A DNA stretch of 48,014 nt from an uncultured Neomegalonema sp. Its GTDB lineage: Bacteria; Pseudomonadota; Alphaproteobacteria; Rhodobacterales; Rhodobacteraceae. The notes under the pieces were generated by a model. That model was not told the origin of the DNA, ran no database searches, and worked only from the letters and a program-made list of their open reading frames with translations. The stretch spans positions 1 to 48,014 of the forward strand of contig CALGNO010000125.1 in NCBI GenBank assembly GCA_937958625.1, given 5' to 3'. The translations under genes were made by a program, and so were the position numbers. Each line of letters starts with the position of its first letter. The stretch's first letter is position 1. Below, piece by piece: positions 7,664 to 15,111 of the stretch.

Positions 7664-8976
7664 TACGTCTGCGCCCGGTTCAGACTCGTGCGCGTTTTCA
7701 GCAGTGTTGAATGTTCATCGACGCCCTGTTGCAGAAACTTGAGAATTTTCGGCATGGCGGCGATGGCCGCATCGGCTGCAAGGTCCAGTTCGGCGGTGTA
7801 TTCGCCAATTTGGAGAAGCAGTTCGACCTCGGCATACTTGGCCAGATGCGCACGCATCTGCCGCGCGCTTTGCATGTCCTTGCCGCGCGTCACCTTATCC
7901 ATGATGCGACTGAGGCTTTGGAGCATATCAATCGCAGGGTAGTGACCGGCATCGGCCAGTTTCGGACTCAACACGATATGACCATCGGTCAGGCTCTTGA
8001 CCTCTTCGGCGATTGGGTCGCCCTGACCGTCATTCTCGACAAGCACCGTATAGATCGCCGTGATGTCGCCCCGCTCGGAACGGCCAGCGCGCTCGATCAG
8101 CGCAGGCAGCGCCGGATAGACCGACGCCGGATACCCCCGACGCGTGGGTGCCTCGCCTGCCGACAAGCCGACCTCGCGCAAGGCCCGCGCCGTGCGGGTC
8201 AGGCTGTCGACCATCAGCAGAACCGATTTGCCGCGATCCCGAAAATACTCTGCGATGGCCGTCGCGCTTTGCGCACAGAGCGCGCGCTCTACCGGCGGGC
8301 GGTCTGAGGTCGAGGTGACGACGATGACCTTCTCGCGCTTGTCGCTGCTGAGATCACGCTCCACGAATTCGCGAACTTCGCGGCCCCTCTCCCCGACAAG
8401 GCCGATCACGACGACATCGGCGTCGGTATGGCGCGCGATGGCCGCAAGAAGCGTCGACTTGCCAGCCCCCGGCGAACCAAAGATCGCCATACGCTGGCCC
8501 TTGCCCATCGTCAGGCAGCCATCAATCGCTCGCAACCCGGTGGTCAGCACCTCGGAGATCAGAGGCCGCGACATGGCGGGGGGAGCATCGGCCTTTATCA
8601 TTTGCGGGTATGTGACACCCTTTATGCCGCCCAGATCGTCGATGGGATTGCCGAGGACATCGACAACGCGCCCAAGCATCTGCTCACCCACGGGGATGGT
8701 GAGCTTTTCCGTGTTCGCAACGACCCGCGCCCCCACCCGAATACCCGTCGTCGGGCCGAAGGGACTCAGGAAAGCCTCCGCCCCATGCAAACCGCTGACT
8801 TCTGCCATAAGGCTGGACTCTTCCGAGCCGATGATTTTGCACAGATCGCCGATGGCGACATTGCCGAGTCCGGCGCGGATTGTCGGCCCTTGCACCGCTG
8901 TCACCCGTCCTTGCGGCTTATGAAGCTGCGCCTTTTCCAGACGGCGGCTCAGGCTAGAGAGGCGTTCGGCTAACAT
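7663..8976 (-). CDS. sctN: Type III secretion ATPase SctN
   Basis: A 437-residue F1-beta-like ATPase that unfolds substrates and strips chaperones at the cytoplasmic face. The Walker A motif GSPGAGKS is at 167-174, the catalytic GLVGERGREVREF block follows at about 197-210, and Walker B is VLLMVDSLTR near 250. The substrate-binding and C-terminal helical regions are intact, including SARQMRAHLAKYAEVELLLQ. Length is normal. The start overlaps the sctL stop by 7 nt. The protein is closer to injectisome ATPases than to AtpD, as judged from GKGQRMAIFG and from its context. Confidence 0.96.
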   Translation of the reverse strand: MLAERLSSLSRRLEKAQLHKPQGRVTAVQGPTIRAGLGNVAIGDLCKIIGSEESSLMAEVSGLHGAEAFLSPFGPTTGIRVGARVVANTEKLTIPVGEQMLGRVVDVLGNPIDDLGGIKGVTYPQMIKADAPPAMSRPLISEVLTTGLRAIDGCLTMGKGQRMAIFGSPGAGKSTLLAAIARHTDADVVVIGLVGERGREVREFVERDLSSDKREKVIVVTSTSDRPPVERALCAQSATAIAEYFRDRGKSVLLMVDSLTRTARALREVGLSAGEAPTRRGYPASVYPALPALIERAGRSERGDITAIYTVLVENDGQGDPIAEEVKSLTDGHIVLSPKLADAGHYPAIDMLQSLSRIMDKVTRGKDMQSARQMRAHLAKYAEVELLLQIGEYTAELDLAADAAIAAMPKILKFLQQGVDEHSTLLKTRTSLNRAQT

Positions 8977-9632
8977 GGCTCGGCGTCGCGTTCTTCCAGC
9001 GCCGCTTCGAGATGATCGATCAAGGCTTGCCGCGTGCCTTCGAAACCAAGCTCGACAAACCCTGCGGCCCCCTCAAGGAAAAGCGTGTCGGCTGGAACAT
9101 CCGGGTCGGGGAGGATCGTACCCACGGCGCTGAAGGTTTCCGGAAATCGCTGGCGCAGACCACTGACCCGCGCATAATCGTCACTGCATACGCGCAAGAC
9201 AAGCTGGTGCGCTGTGCGCATCTCGGCGATACCGACCGCCAGGAGTCGTGTGGTGCGCTCGTCGTCATCCAATTCACCGACAATGCGCTTCACACAGGTA
9301 TCGACCAGTTCGCGAAGCCAGGGAGTCAGTGTTTCAAATTCATCGCGAATCTCTGCCGCTTCCGCCAGCAAATGGACGATATTTTCGCCCTCGGCGGCCC
9401 GGAGCCGTGCCTCTTCAGCAATGCGGTTCTCCTGTTCATAGAGTTCCGCTATGGACTGTTCGAGGCGGGATTTTTCATCCGAGGCAGCAGATGTGATCTC
9501 CTCCGCGCGGGCCTGCGCCTGCGCGATGATCTCCTCCGAGTCGCGGGCCGCCTTTGCGAGCAAGCTCTGCGCCGAAGAGAAATCGGCGGCGGGCACCCGG
9601 CGCGCTCGGTATGTCCTCACCTGCGGCATCAT
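8970..9632 (-). CDS. sctL: Type III secretion ATPase stator SctL
   Basis: A 220-residue FliH/SctL-type protein. The N-terminal half is a long charged helix (about 25-100, with AQAQARAEEITSAASDEKSR and many Glu/Ala heptads). The C-terminal half is the conserved stator domain that binds the ATPase (LRELVDTCVKRIVGELDDDE, and FLEGAAGFVELGFEGTRQA near the end). It tethers SctN to the SctQ pods. The start overlaps the sctK stop, and the stop overlaps the sctN start. Confidence 0.9.
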   Translation of the reverse strand: MMPQVRTYRARRVPAADFSSAQSLLAKAARDSEEIIAQAQARAEEITSAASDEKSRLEQSIAELYEQENRIAEEARLRAAEGENIVHLLAEAAEIRDEFETLTPWLRELVDTCVKRIVGELDDDERTTRLLAVGIAEMRTAHQLVLRVCSDDYARVSGLRQRFPETFSAVGTILPDPDVPADTLFLEGAAGFVELGFEGTRQALIDHLEAALEERDAEPC

Positions 9633-10231
9633 GCGGGCAATGCCTTCAGCGCGGTGTCATCTGTCAGAACGCGCTCGACAATGTCCGCGCGCTCAGCCGG
9701 AAAATCAGACTTGGTTTCCAGGATCGGCAGCAACAGCAACAGCCGATGATACAAAGCCTCGTCGAAGCGTTCGAGCCAAGGGTAAAGGCACATCAGCCCC
9801 TCGGTTGCAAAATCATGATCATGCTCAAGCGCGCCGACCACCGCGCGCGGGCTGTGGTCCTTATAGGCAAGGGCGACGCCGAGGATGGAGCGGTTCGTCA
9901 AGCCATGCCGCTCCCGTGCTTCACGATTCGGCAAAACGGAGGCCAGCACAGGGGCCTTCCACGCGACACCGAGTAGGTAGAGCACGTCCGTGATCTGCTG
10001 ACCGAGCAAGACCTTGAGTATCGCGCCGTCCCGACCCGTCGGCGCTGGCGGCAATGCCTCAGCGACCCGGATACGGCGGAGCAACAGGTCGCCGATGCGC
10101 GAGGCAAATCGATCGTCGGCGAGCAGGGCATCGCTGAGCGCGTTCTCGCGAAACCCTTCTTTCCAAATGGCGACCCAGTCCTGCGAGACCGCCACAGGCG
10201 AGGCGCCCTTGAATGGCATGACGGAAATCAT
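9629..10231 (-). CDS. sctK: Type III secretion sorting platform protein SctK
   Basis: A 200-residue, mostly helical soluble protein between sctJ and sctL. Size, position and features such as LGVAWKAPVLASVLPNREAR and LYPWLERFDEALYHRL fit the YscK/SctK family, which joins the SctQ pods to SctD at the inner membrane. The first codons overlap the sctJ stop by 4 nt. SctK is poorly conserved, so the call leans on context. Its presence points to a Ysc-like architecture and implies that a SctD partner exists somewhere in the genome, although none is in this window. Confidence 0.75.
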   Translation of the reverse strand: MISVMPFKGASPVAVSQDWVAIWKEGFRENALSDALLADDRFASRIGDLLLRRIRVAEALPPAPTGRDGAILKVLLGQQITDVLYLLGVAWKAPVLASVLPNREARERHGLTNRSILGVALAYKDHSPRAVVGALEHDHDFATEGLMCLYPWLERFDEALYHRLLLLLPILETKSDFPAERADIVERVLTDDTALKALPA

Positions 10232-10992
10232 GATCTGCGCTTCCGTGAGGGTTTCGTCGGCGGACGACGAAACAGCAGGGTCAGCGCCCCGGCTAGACTG
10301 ATGAAGCCGAGCACAAACAAAAGCGCGCGCCAGCCGTCGAAGCCAAAGCCCGCCATCTTGAGACCGCTGCGGCCCTTCGGATCGAAGGTCGTCGAGTTCT
10401 GCACAGCAACCGGTTCTTCGGTCTGAAACATCGCGACGGCGACATTGTCGTAATCGAGATTGGGCACGGCATGGGAAACGAGGGATTTGATCGTACCGAT
10501 CCGTGAACTCATATCGGCACCCGGCTCATACTCGATGGAAACCGAAGCCGTTGCGGGCGTCGGCTCTCTGTCGTACCGGCCCTTTGGCTGTGACGTGATC
10601 AGCACCCGCGCCTTGCGGATACTCGAAAGCTCACTCAGGGTGTGCGACAGTTCCTGGTTCAAGGCGTGCAGGTAAAGCGCGTGTTGCTCGAACGGGGTCG
10701 AGACGATGCCCTCGGAACTGAAAACGTCACCGAAGCTCATGAATTTCTCGCCCGGCAGATTGGCAGCTTTCAGAATCGTCACGGCTGCCGGAATATCCAC
10801 CGTCTCGACGGATACCGAATATATGCCATCCTTGTCGCGTTCACGGCTGGCATGAATGTTCGAAGACGCAAGCAGCGCGACCATTTCATTGGCTTCACGC
10901 TCGGCAAGGTCAGAGTAGAGAACCTCCTTGCAACCACTTAGATTGAATAGGATGAAGAAGAGAGCAACAAATCGAATAGTGCGAACTCGCAT
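10228..10992 (-). CDS. sctJ: Type III secretion inner-membrane ring lipoprotein SctJ
   Basis: A 254-residue lipoprotein of the YscJ/PrgK family. The signal peptide ends in the lipobox LSGC with Cys21 as the lipidated residue. Two ring-building domains follow. The family-typical region LPGEKFMSFGDVFSSEGIV appears at about 78-96, and the block after LNQELSHTLSELSSIRKARV is also characteristic. A C-terminal membrane anchor (about 218-240, ALLFVLGFISLAGALTLLF) precedes a basic tail. It is the first gene of the ten-gene operon. AAGGAAGGG lies just before the ATG, and a TACGTAG dyad lies 71-92 nt upstream. Confidence 0.95.
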   Translation of the reverse strand: MRVRTIRFVALFFILFNLSGCKEVLYSDLAEREANEMVALLASSNIHASRERDKDGIYSVSVETVDIPAAVTILKAANLPGEKFMSFGDVFSSEGIVSTPFEQHALYLHALNQELSHTLSELSSIRKARVLITSQPKGRYDREPTPATASVSIEYEPGADMSSRIGTIKSLVSHAVPNLDYDNVAVAMFQTEEPVAVQNSTTFDPKGRSGLKMAGFGFDGWRALLFVLGFISLAGALTLLFRRPPTKPSRKRRS

Positions 10993-11062
10993 TTTGACCC
11001 TTCCTTGTGTTGCCTGCGCACCAGAGAATGACAGGTCACTCCTCTAAACGTCACGCTCGAAA

Positions 11063-11084
11063 TTTACGTAGAAATCTACGTAAA
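11063..11084 (-). promoter_or_regulatory. 22-bp TACGTAG dyad upstream of sctJ
   Basis: A perfect inverted repeat, TTTACGTAGA-AA-TCTACGTAAA, lies 71 nt before the sctJ start in an AT-rich intergenic region (10993-11208). Each arm carries the TACGTA core that also occurs upstream of the degenerate regulator (3306-3313) and of the first gene of the locus (14143-14150). It is a likely operator for the LuxR/NarL-type regulators encoded here. The region has no intrinsic terminator that I can see. Confidence 0.6.
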
Positions 11085-11208
11085 ATATCGAAAATTTAAC
11101 CATACCGACACAGCAGTACTGCCTTAAGCCAAGAACTTAAAATCAATCACGAATACTTATTGTCACGAAATACACTGGACGCTTCAGGCAAGCGAAATCT
11201 CTGAAACG

Positions 11209-11841
11209 TCAGAGATTTCTGCCAACTTCGGTAAGCTCTGCAATAGAATTCGTCGAGGTTTTTCGATAGATCGAGTTGCGGTGTGTTTCCACCGTTCGCA
11301 CGCTGATATTCAGCTTGTCAGCGATGTCGCGGGTGTTTTCACCCCGGGTGCTGTACTCGAACACTTCCAGTTCTCGCGGCGACAGCCCGTAGACATTGCC
11401 GGTCTTGGAAATGTTCTTGCGCAGGCTGACGAAGCCTTGCAGGAAGTCGGAGGGCAAGGAGACATATCCATTGCTGACCGAGCGGATGACATTGACGAAA
11501 TCATTACCGGGTGCCTGCTTCGGCACAAATCCCATCGCGCCCTTCGAGAGCAAATTATAAGCTTCGGTCTCGGGAATATTGGACGACGTGATGATGATTT
11601 TCAGCTCGGGTTGGCTCGCGCGTAGTTTCTCGAAAACGTCCTTGCCAGATGGATTCACAATTTCAAAATCCATCAGCAGGATGTCGGGTTCATTCAATCG
11701 ACACAGCTTGAGCGTCGTGTAACCGTCTGCGGCTTGTCCAATGACTTCAAACTTTTTGTCCTTCTCAATCACCAAGGCGATACCGTCGCGTACTATCTCG
11801 AACGTGTTGGCGACAACAATTTTCACGACACCGTCTGGCAT
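11209..11841 (-). CDS. LuxR/NarL-type response regulator of the T3SS locus
   Basis: A 210-residue response regulator with a receiver domain (about 1-120) and a LuxR/NarL helix-turn-helix (about 145-205, with LSPRELEVFEY and ISVRTVETHRNSIYRKT). The phosphoacceptor Asp58 (LLMDFEI), switch Thr85 and Lys108 (FVPK) are present. The N-terminal acidic pair that binds magnesium is replaced by Asn12-Thr13. It is paralogous to the regulator at 2528-3214, which has lost Asp58 and Lys108. GGAG lies 6 nt before the ATG. It lies just upstream of sctJ on the same strand, but a 216-nt spacer with the dyad separates them. No sensor kinase is in the window. Confidence 0.92.
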   Translation of the reverse strand: MPDGVVKIVVANTFEIVRDGIALVIEKDKKFEVIGQAADGYTTLKLCRLNEPDILLMDFEIVNPSGKDVFEKLRASQPELKIIITSSNIPETEAYNLLSKGAMGFVPKQAPGNDFVNVIRSVSNGYVSLPSDFLQGFVSLRKNISKTGNVYGLSPRELEVFEYSTRGENTRDIADKLNISVRTVETHRNSIYRKTSTNSIAELTEVGRNL

Positions 11842-11870
11842 GGTTGCTCCGATCTGAACCGTGGCTGGGT

Positions 11871-11878
11871 TACGTTAG
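11871..11878 (-). promoter_or_regulatory. Weak TACG-TAG-like site before response regulator
   Basis: TACGTTAG lies 30 nt before the start of the response regulator gene. It resembles the TACGTAG core with one inserted base. It is much weaker than the other three sites and may be chance. Confidence 0.15.
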
Positions 11879-11927
11879 ATTTGAAACGCAAACGGTATGC
11901 CACGTTTGACGATAAGACCCTCCCCGA

Positions 11928-13079
11928 TCACTTCGGATCCAACGAAGCACTCGCGATCGCGAACCCGTCTGACCGTCCGATGAACTCGACCTGATAGTTT
12001 CCGCCGGCCTTGAGATCGACAAAAGCGGGACTGATACTGTGACCCCTGCTGAACTCGTATCCAGACAAAAGCTGACCACCACGATCATTGACGCGAATGA
12101 GCAACTTTTGCGGGCTCAGGGCGAGTTGGCCGGTATCCAGATCTCGGACCTGAACGAACACGTCATTGCCCTTGTCCTTGATACCCTTGTGACCGCCCTT
12201 CTCGGCATCGTTGACGGCGCTGTCTATCCGCCCGCCCGTGACGGTGATGAGATGGCGACCGGCGTTCGAGGGTGAGTAGTTGAAGCTCAGCGATTGCCCA
12301 CTGCCCGGCGCCTTATAGTTGCTTTGCGATTTGCCACTGGGAGAAGTCGGATCCCAGAGCATCGCGTCCACATTGTTGCCGATCTTGGTGGTTTTCCAAA
12401 AGCCCGATGACGCCATGTTGAGGGCCGAGACCACTCCCGAATTGTCTGGAGAATCAACCTTCTTCACCGTCTCGGCAACGCTTGGCCGAGATGCAAGATC
12501 CTGTGCGACTATAGCCTCAATGTCGTCGATTTCAGGTGGCGGCGGCGGTGGCGAAACGGTGCTTTCAGGCGTTGATTTTGCTGGCGGCGACGAGGCGCCG
12601 CTGGCAGGGGTGGACGAGCCGCCATCCGTCGATCGATCTGTTTTTGCGACACCCGAATCGCCCCCGTCGGAAGCGGAAGTTTCAGCGCCTCCGCCTGCTC
12701 TTCCTGCTGCCGATTCCATGCGATCTGCGGCGGCGTCAGCCCTGTCGGCGCGCGCCTCCAAATTCTCTGCACGATGGCCGGATTCGCTCTTTGCCTGCTC
12801 ACGGAAATCGGTCGCCATTTCTCTGAATTCGGCGGCCCGACTCTGAAGCCCTGCACTACCGGATTCGCCGCGTGGACGTCGCTCGGCGCGCGCCGGGGCG
12901 GCCTCAGCAGGCGATGCACTCACCTTGCCTTTGTTACCGCTCGCGGTGTCACCGACCTTCGGCGCCATCGGCGCTGGCGGCTTGGAATCGGTCATCGCAG
13001 GCGACGACCCAGACTCTTCTGAAGCCATGACGGCGATCTCGGGGTCCGTCATTTCCGACGAAATGCTTGCAATAGACAT
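11928..13079 (-). CDS. Unknown protein, candidate T3SS substrate with beta-rich C-terminus
   Basis: A 383-residue protein I do not recognise as a whole. The N-terminus (MSIASISSEMTDPE) is rich in Ser, Ile and polar residues, like many type III secretion signals, and it has no Sec signal peptide. Residues about 20-170 are low complexity, rich in Ala, Ser, Glu, Arg and Gly, with a probable helical stretch around 80-115. A linker SPPPPPPEIDD (about 174-184) leads to a beta-rich C-terminal domain from about 210. That domain ends with LKAGGNYQVEFIGRSDGFAI, which loosely resembles carbohydrate-binding beta-sandwich modules. AGGTAGG precedes the ATG. Location at the head of the T3SS locus suggests a secreted effector, tip or surface protein; this is inference. 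Confidence 0.75.
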   Translation of the reverse strand: MSIASISSEMTDPEIAVMASEESGSSPAMTDSKPPAPMAPKVGDTASGNKGKVSASPAEAAPARAERRPRGESGSAGLQSRAAEFREMATDFREQAKSESGHRAENLEARADRADAAADRMESAAGRAGGGAETSASDGGDSGVAKTDRSTDGGSSTPASGASSPPAKSTPESTVSPPPPPPEIDDIEAIVAQDLASRPSVAETVKKVDSPDNSGVVSALNMASSGFWKTTKIGNNVDAMLWDPTSPSGKSQSNYKAPGSGQSLSFNYSPSNAGRHLITVTGGRIDSAVNDAEKGGHKGIKDKGNDVFVQVRDLDTGQLALSPQKLLIRVNDRGGQLLSGYEFSRGHSISPAFVDLKAGGNYQVEFIGRSDGFAIASASLDPK

Positions 13080-13122
13080 TGTTACCTACCTTTTTCAGTG
13101 ATGTGATTTGAACCAGTATGCC

Positions 13123-13143
13123 CGCGGCATTTTGAATGCCGCG
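13123..13143 (-). other. Hairpin between two unknown T3SS-locus genes
   Basis: CGCGGCATT and AATGCCGCG form a perfect 9-bp stem with a 3-nt loop, 16 nt after the stop of the gene at 13159-14028. No U-run follows, so it may be an RNA stability element, partial attenuator or weak terminator within a two-gene unit rather than a full terminator. Confidence 0.5.
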
Positions 13144-13158
13144 TCACAATGGAACATC

Positions 13159-14028
13159 TCAAATATCCTTCAGTCCGCGCTCTCGTCGGACGACCTCTGC
13201 GGTGACCAAGTCATCCTGTTCGATCTGCTGCATCTGATCCTCGACGTAAGTCGACACGATCATGTCAAAGATGGACTTCTCGAACTCTTGGAAGACGACC
13301 GTGTAGCCCTCCTCGTCCAGCTCGAGCCCTTGGTCCGCAGCTTCGAGAGTCAGAATAAGCTCGTTAGAGTCTTCGGCGACTTGATCGGTTTCTTCTTCGG
13401 TCAGGCCTTCTCGAACCGTCAACGTGCCCGGCTCATCATCTTCGGGACGCTCCAGGACGAAGTTTTTCCCGCCGAACACCTCGGTTCCGTCGTCCTTGAC
13501 ACCGATGGGCGTTGCAACCGCCTCGGATTCAGGTTCGATCTCGCCCCCGAAAGACGCCTTGAATGTTCCGACTTTTTCTTCGCCGACGGGGCTGCCATCG
13601 CCCGGATCAGTCAGTTTTCCGAAGTCTGGTGCCTCGGTGGCGAGGGCGACCTCCGCCTTTCGGATGAAGTCAGAAGCAGAGGAGAGTGCCTGGCCTGCGC
13701 GAGATTCGTCGGGCAATGACGAGGCCGCCTCAGCATGTGAGGCTGCCGCTGGTTCCTTGAAGATTTTCGACGCTTTTGCCTTGGGGTCGGTGTCCAGAAA
13801 GTTGGCAAACCCCTCGTTCAGGAGCTCGACACGGTCGATCTGCGTCCCTGCCGCGAGCGCTTTGCCCGTCCCGGGCACTTGATCTGGTCCACTGACGCCG
13901 GTCGTTAGTTGGTTCAATGCATCCATGCCCCCGCCGAGGCCGGAGGCGAAAGCCGAGAGTGGCTCTTCCGCTTGCCGCAATTCATCGAATCGTGCCTCGT
14001 CCGGCAAAATTCCTGCTATTCTCGACAT
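13159..14028 (-). CDS. Unknown acidic protein at the head of the T3SS locus
   Basis: A 289-residue soluble protein with no Sec signal and no membrane segment. I do not recognise the family. The N-terminus is MSRIAGILPDEARFDELRQ. Residues about 30-130 are Ala/Ser/Gly-rich. The C-terminal third is very acidic, and the last 60 residues look helical (FEKSIFDMIVSTYVEDQMQQ). AGAAGGA at 14037-14043 is 8 nt before ATG 14028, which decides this start over the in-frame codon at 14067. The CTACG box cluster lies 97-122 nt upstream. Possible roles are a secreted substrate, needle/rod-associated protein, gatekeeper or ruler. I see no T3S4 ruler domain and no clear SctW pattern. Confidence 0.75.
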   Translation of the reverse strand: MSRIAGILPDEARFDELRQAEEPLSAFASGLGGGMDALNQLTTGVSGPDQVPGTGKALAAGTQIDRVELLNEGFANFLDTDPKAKASKIFKEPAAASHAEAASSLPDESRAGQALSSASDFIRKAEVALATEAPDFGKLTDPGDGSPVGEEKVGTFKASFGGEIEPESEAVATPIGVKDDGTEVFGGKNFVLERPEDDEPGTLTVREGLTEEETDQVAEDSNELILTLEAADQGLELDEEGYTVVFQEFEKSIFDMIVSTYVEDQMQQIEQDDLVTAEVVRRERGLKDI

Positions 14029-14124
14029 CGAAAATATCCTTCTTTCTATCCAATGCGACTCGAACACATCACTTCTGTGGTCTTAGAAGTATCGAGAATG
14101 GCGCGGGGGTTCTCTTGGGGAAAA

Positions 14125-14150
14125 CTACGGAACGCTACGGGACTACGTAG
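14125..14150 (-). promoter_or_regulatory. CTACG box cluster upstream of first T3SS-locus gene
   Basis: Three CTACG copies start at 14125, 14135 and 14143. The last is a full CTACGTAG palindrome (14143-14150). The cluster lies 97-122 nt before the start at 14028. The same core occurs before sctJ and before the degenerate regulator, always about 70-120 nt from the start codon. It is a likely operator shared by the locus. The surrounding gene-free stretch (14029-14331) otherwise holds the ribosome-binding site at 14037-14043 and the terminator at 14198-14232. Confidence 0.5.
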
Positions 14151-14197
14151 ACGGCTCGGGTGGTGACGGATCGTGATCCCAGACGGCGCACCAAACG

Positions 14198-14232
14198 CAA
14201 AGAGACCACGCACATGTTGCGTGGTCTCTTTG
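14198..14232 (-). terminator. Strong hairpin terminator after crotonase gene
   Basis: A perfect 15-bp stem (14198-14212 with 14218-14232) around a 5-nt loop lies 100 nt after the stop of the crotonase gene on the minus strand. On that strand the stem ends in CTCTTTG and is followed by CGTTTGG, a weak U-tract. It insulates the T3SS locus from the catabolic genes and may mark the locus boundary. Confidence 0.7.
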
Positions 14233-14331
14233 AGTGCCGCGTCCGCGCTCTTCATCAGACAATCGTTCTCAAGATGCTCTTGAGCCAGCAAAGCCGGTCG
14301 ATCACTTCAGCCCGTCAATAACAGGCTGACC

Positions 14332-15111
14332 CTACTCCCCGCGCCACTCCGGGTCGCGTTTTTCGATGAAGGCATCAATGCCCTCGGCGGCATCGTGGGT
14401 CATCATGTTCTGGGCCATGGTCTCGCCCGCCTCGGCATAGGCTTCGGCCAGATCAAGACCAAGCTGACGCTGGAACAAGGCCTTTCCCATACGCAGGGGC
14501 ACGGGGCTTTTGCTGCGCAGGTTGTCGGTGATCCGCGCCACCTCGGCGTCGAGCTGATCGACAGGCACCGCGCGGTTGACGAGGCCCCAGTCCTCGGCGG
14601 TTTCTGCCGAGATGAACTCGCCCGTCACCAGCATCTCGAAGGCGCGTTTGCGGCTGACCACCCGGCTGAGTGCGACGGAGGGCGTCGAGCAAAAGAGGCC
14701 GAGATTGACGCCCGAGACGCCGAACTTCGCGCTGTCTGCCGCCACGGCCATATCGCAGGTCGCGACCAACTGGCACCCGGCAGCGGTGGCCAGCCCTTGC
14801 ACCCGCGCGATGACCGGCACCGGCAAAGCGATGATGCTTTGCATGAAGGCCGAGCACCGGGCGAACAAGGTCTGATAATAGGCGAGGTCGTGGGTCTCGC
14901 GCATTTCCTTCAGGTCATGACCGGCACAAAAGGCACGGCCCTCGGCGGCTATGACGACACAGCGCGCGCTTTCATCATCGGCAATCTCGGCGATTTCACA
15001 TTCCAGAGCGCTCAGCATCGCTTCGGACAACGGATTGAACTGGTCCGGTCGATTGAGGGTCAGTGTGATGACGCCGCGGTCATCTTCACGCAATAGATAG
15101 GGGTCGGTCAT
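14332..15111 (-). CDS. Enoyl-CoA hydratase/isomerase family protein, ECHDC3-like
   Basis: A 259-residue crotonase-fold protein. The oxyanion-hole regions are seen at RAFCAGHDLKEM (about 59-70) and VQGLATAAGCQLVATCDMAV (about 104-123). The segment where catalytic Glu residues sit in true enoyl-CoA hydratases reads FGVSGVNLGLFCSTPSVAL, without either Glu. This is the signature of the ECHDC3 subgroup, whose reaction is not well defined. It may be an acyl-CoA-binding or unusual hydratase. The start overlaps the stop of the 3-hydroxyisobutyryl-CoA hydrolase gene by 4 nt, so the two are co-transcribed. A terminator follows at 14198-14232. Confidence 0.87.
   Translation of the reverse strand: MTDPYLLREDDRGVITLTLNRPDQFNPLSEAMLSALECEIAEIADDESARCVVIAAEGRAFCAGHDLKEMRETHDLAYYQTLFARCSAFMQSIIALPVPVIARVQGLATAAGCQLVATCDMAVAADSAKFGVSGVNLGLFCSTPSVALSRVVSRKRAFEMLVTGEFISAETAEDWGLVNRAVPVDQLDAEVARITDNLRSKSPVPLRMGKALFQRQLGLDLAEAYAEAGETMAQNMMTHDAAEGIDAFIEKRDPEWRGE

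Noticed and set aside
226-11000. Flagellar export genes instead of T3SS
   Set aside because: SctV, U, R, S, T and N have flagellar homologues, but the cluster includes the SctJ lipoprotein and SctK, and lacks hook, rod, flagellin and motor genes.
13159-14028. The unknown head gene as the missing ruler SctP
   Set aside because: Ruler proteins end in a beta-rich T3S4 domain. This protein ends in an acidic helical region, so the assignment is not supported by eye.
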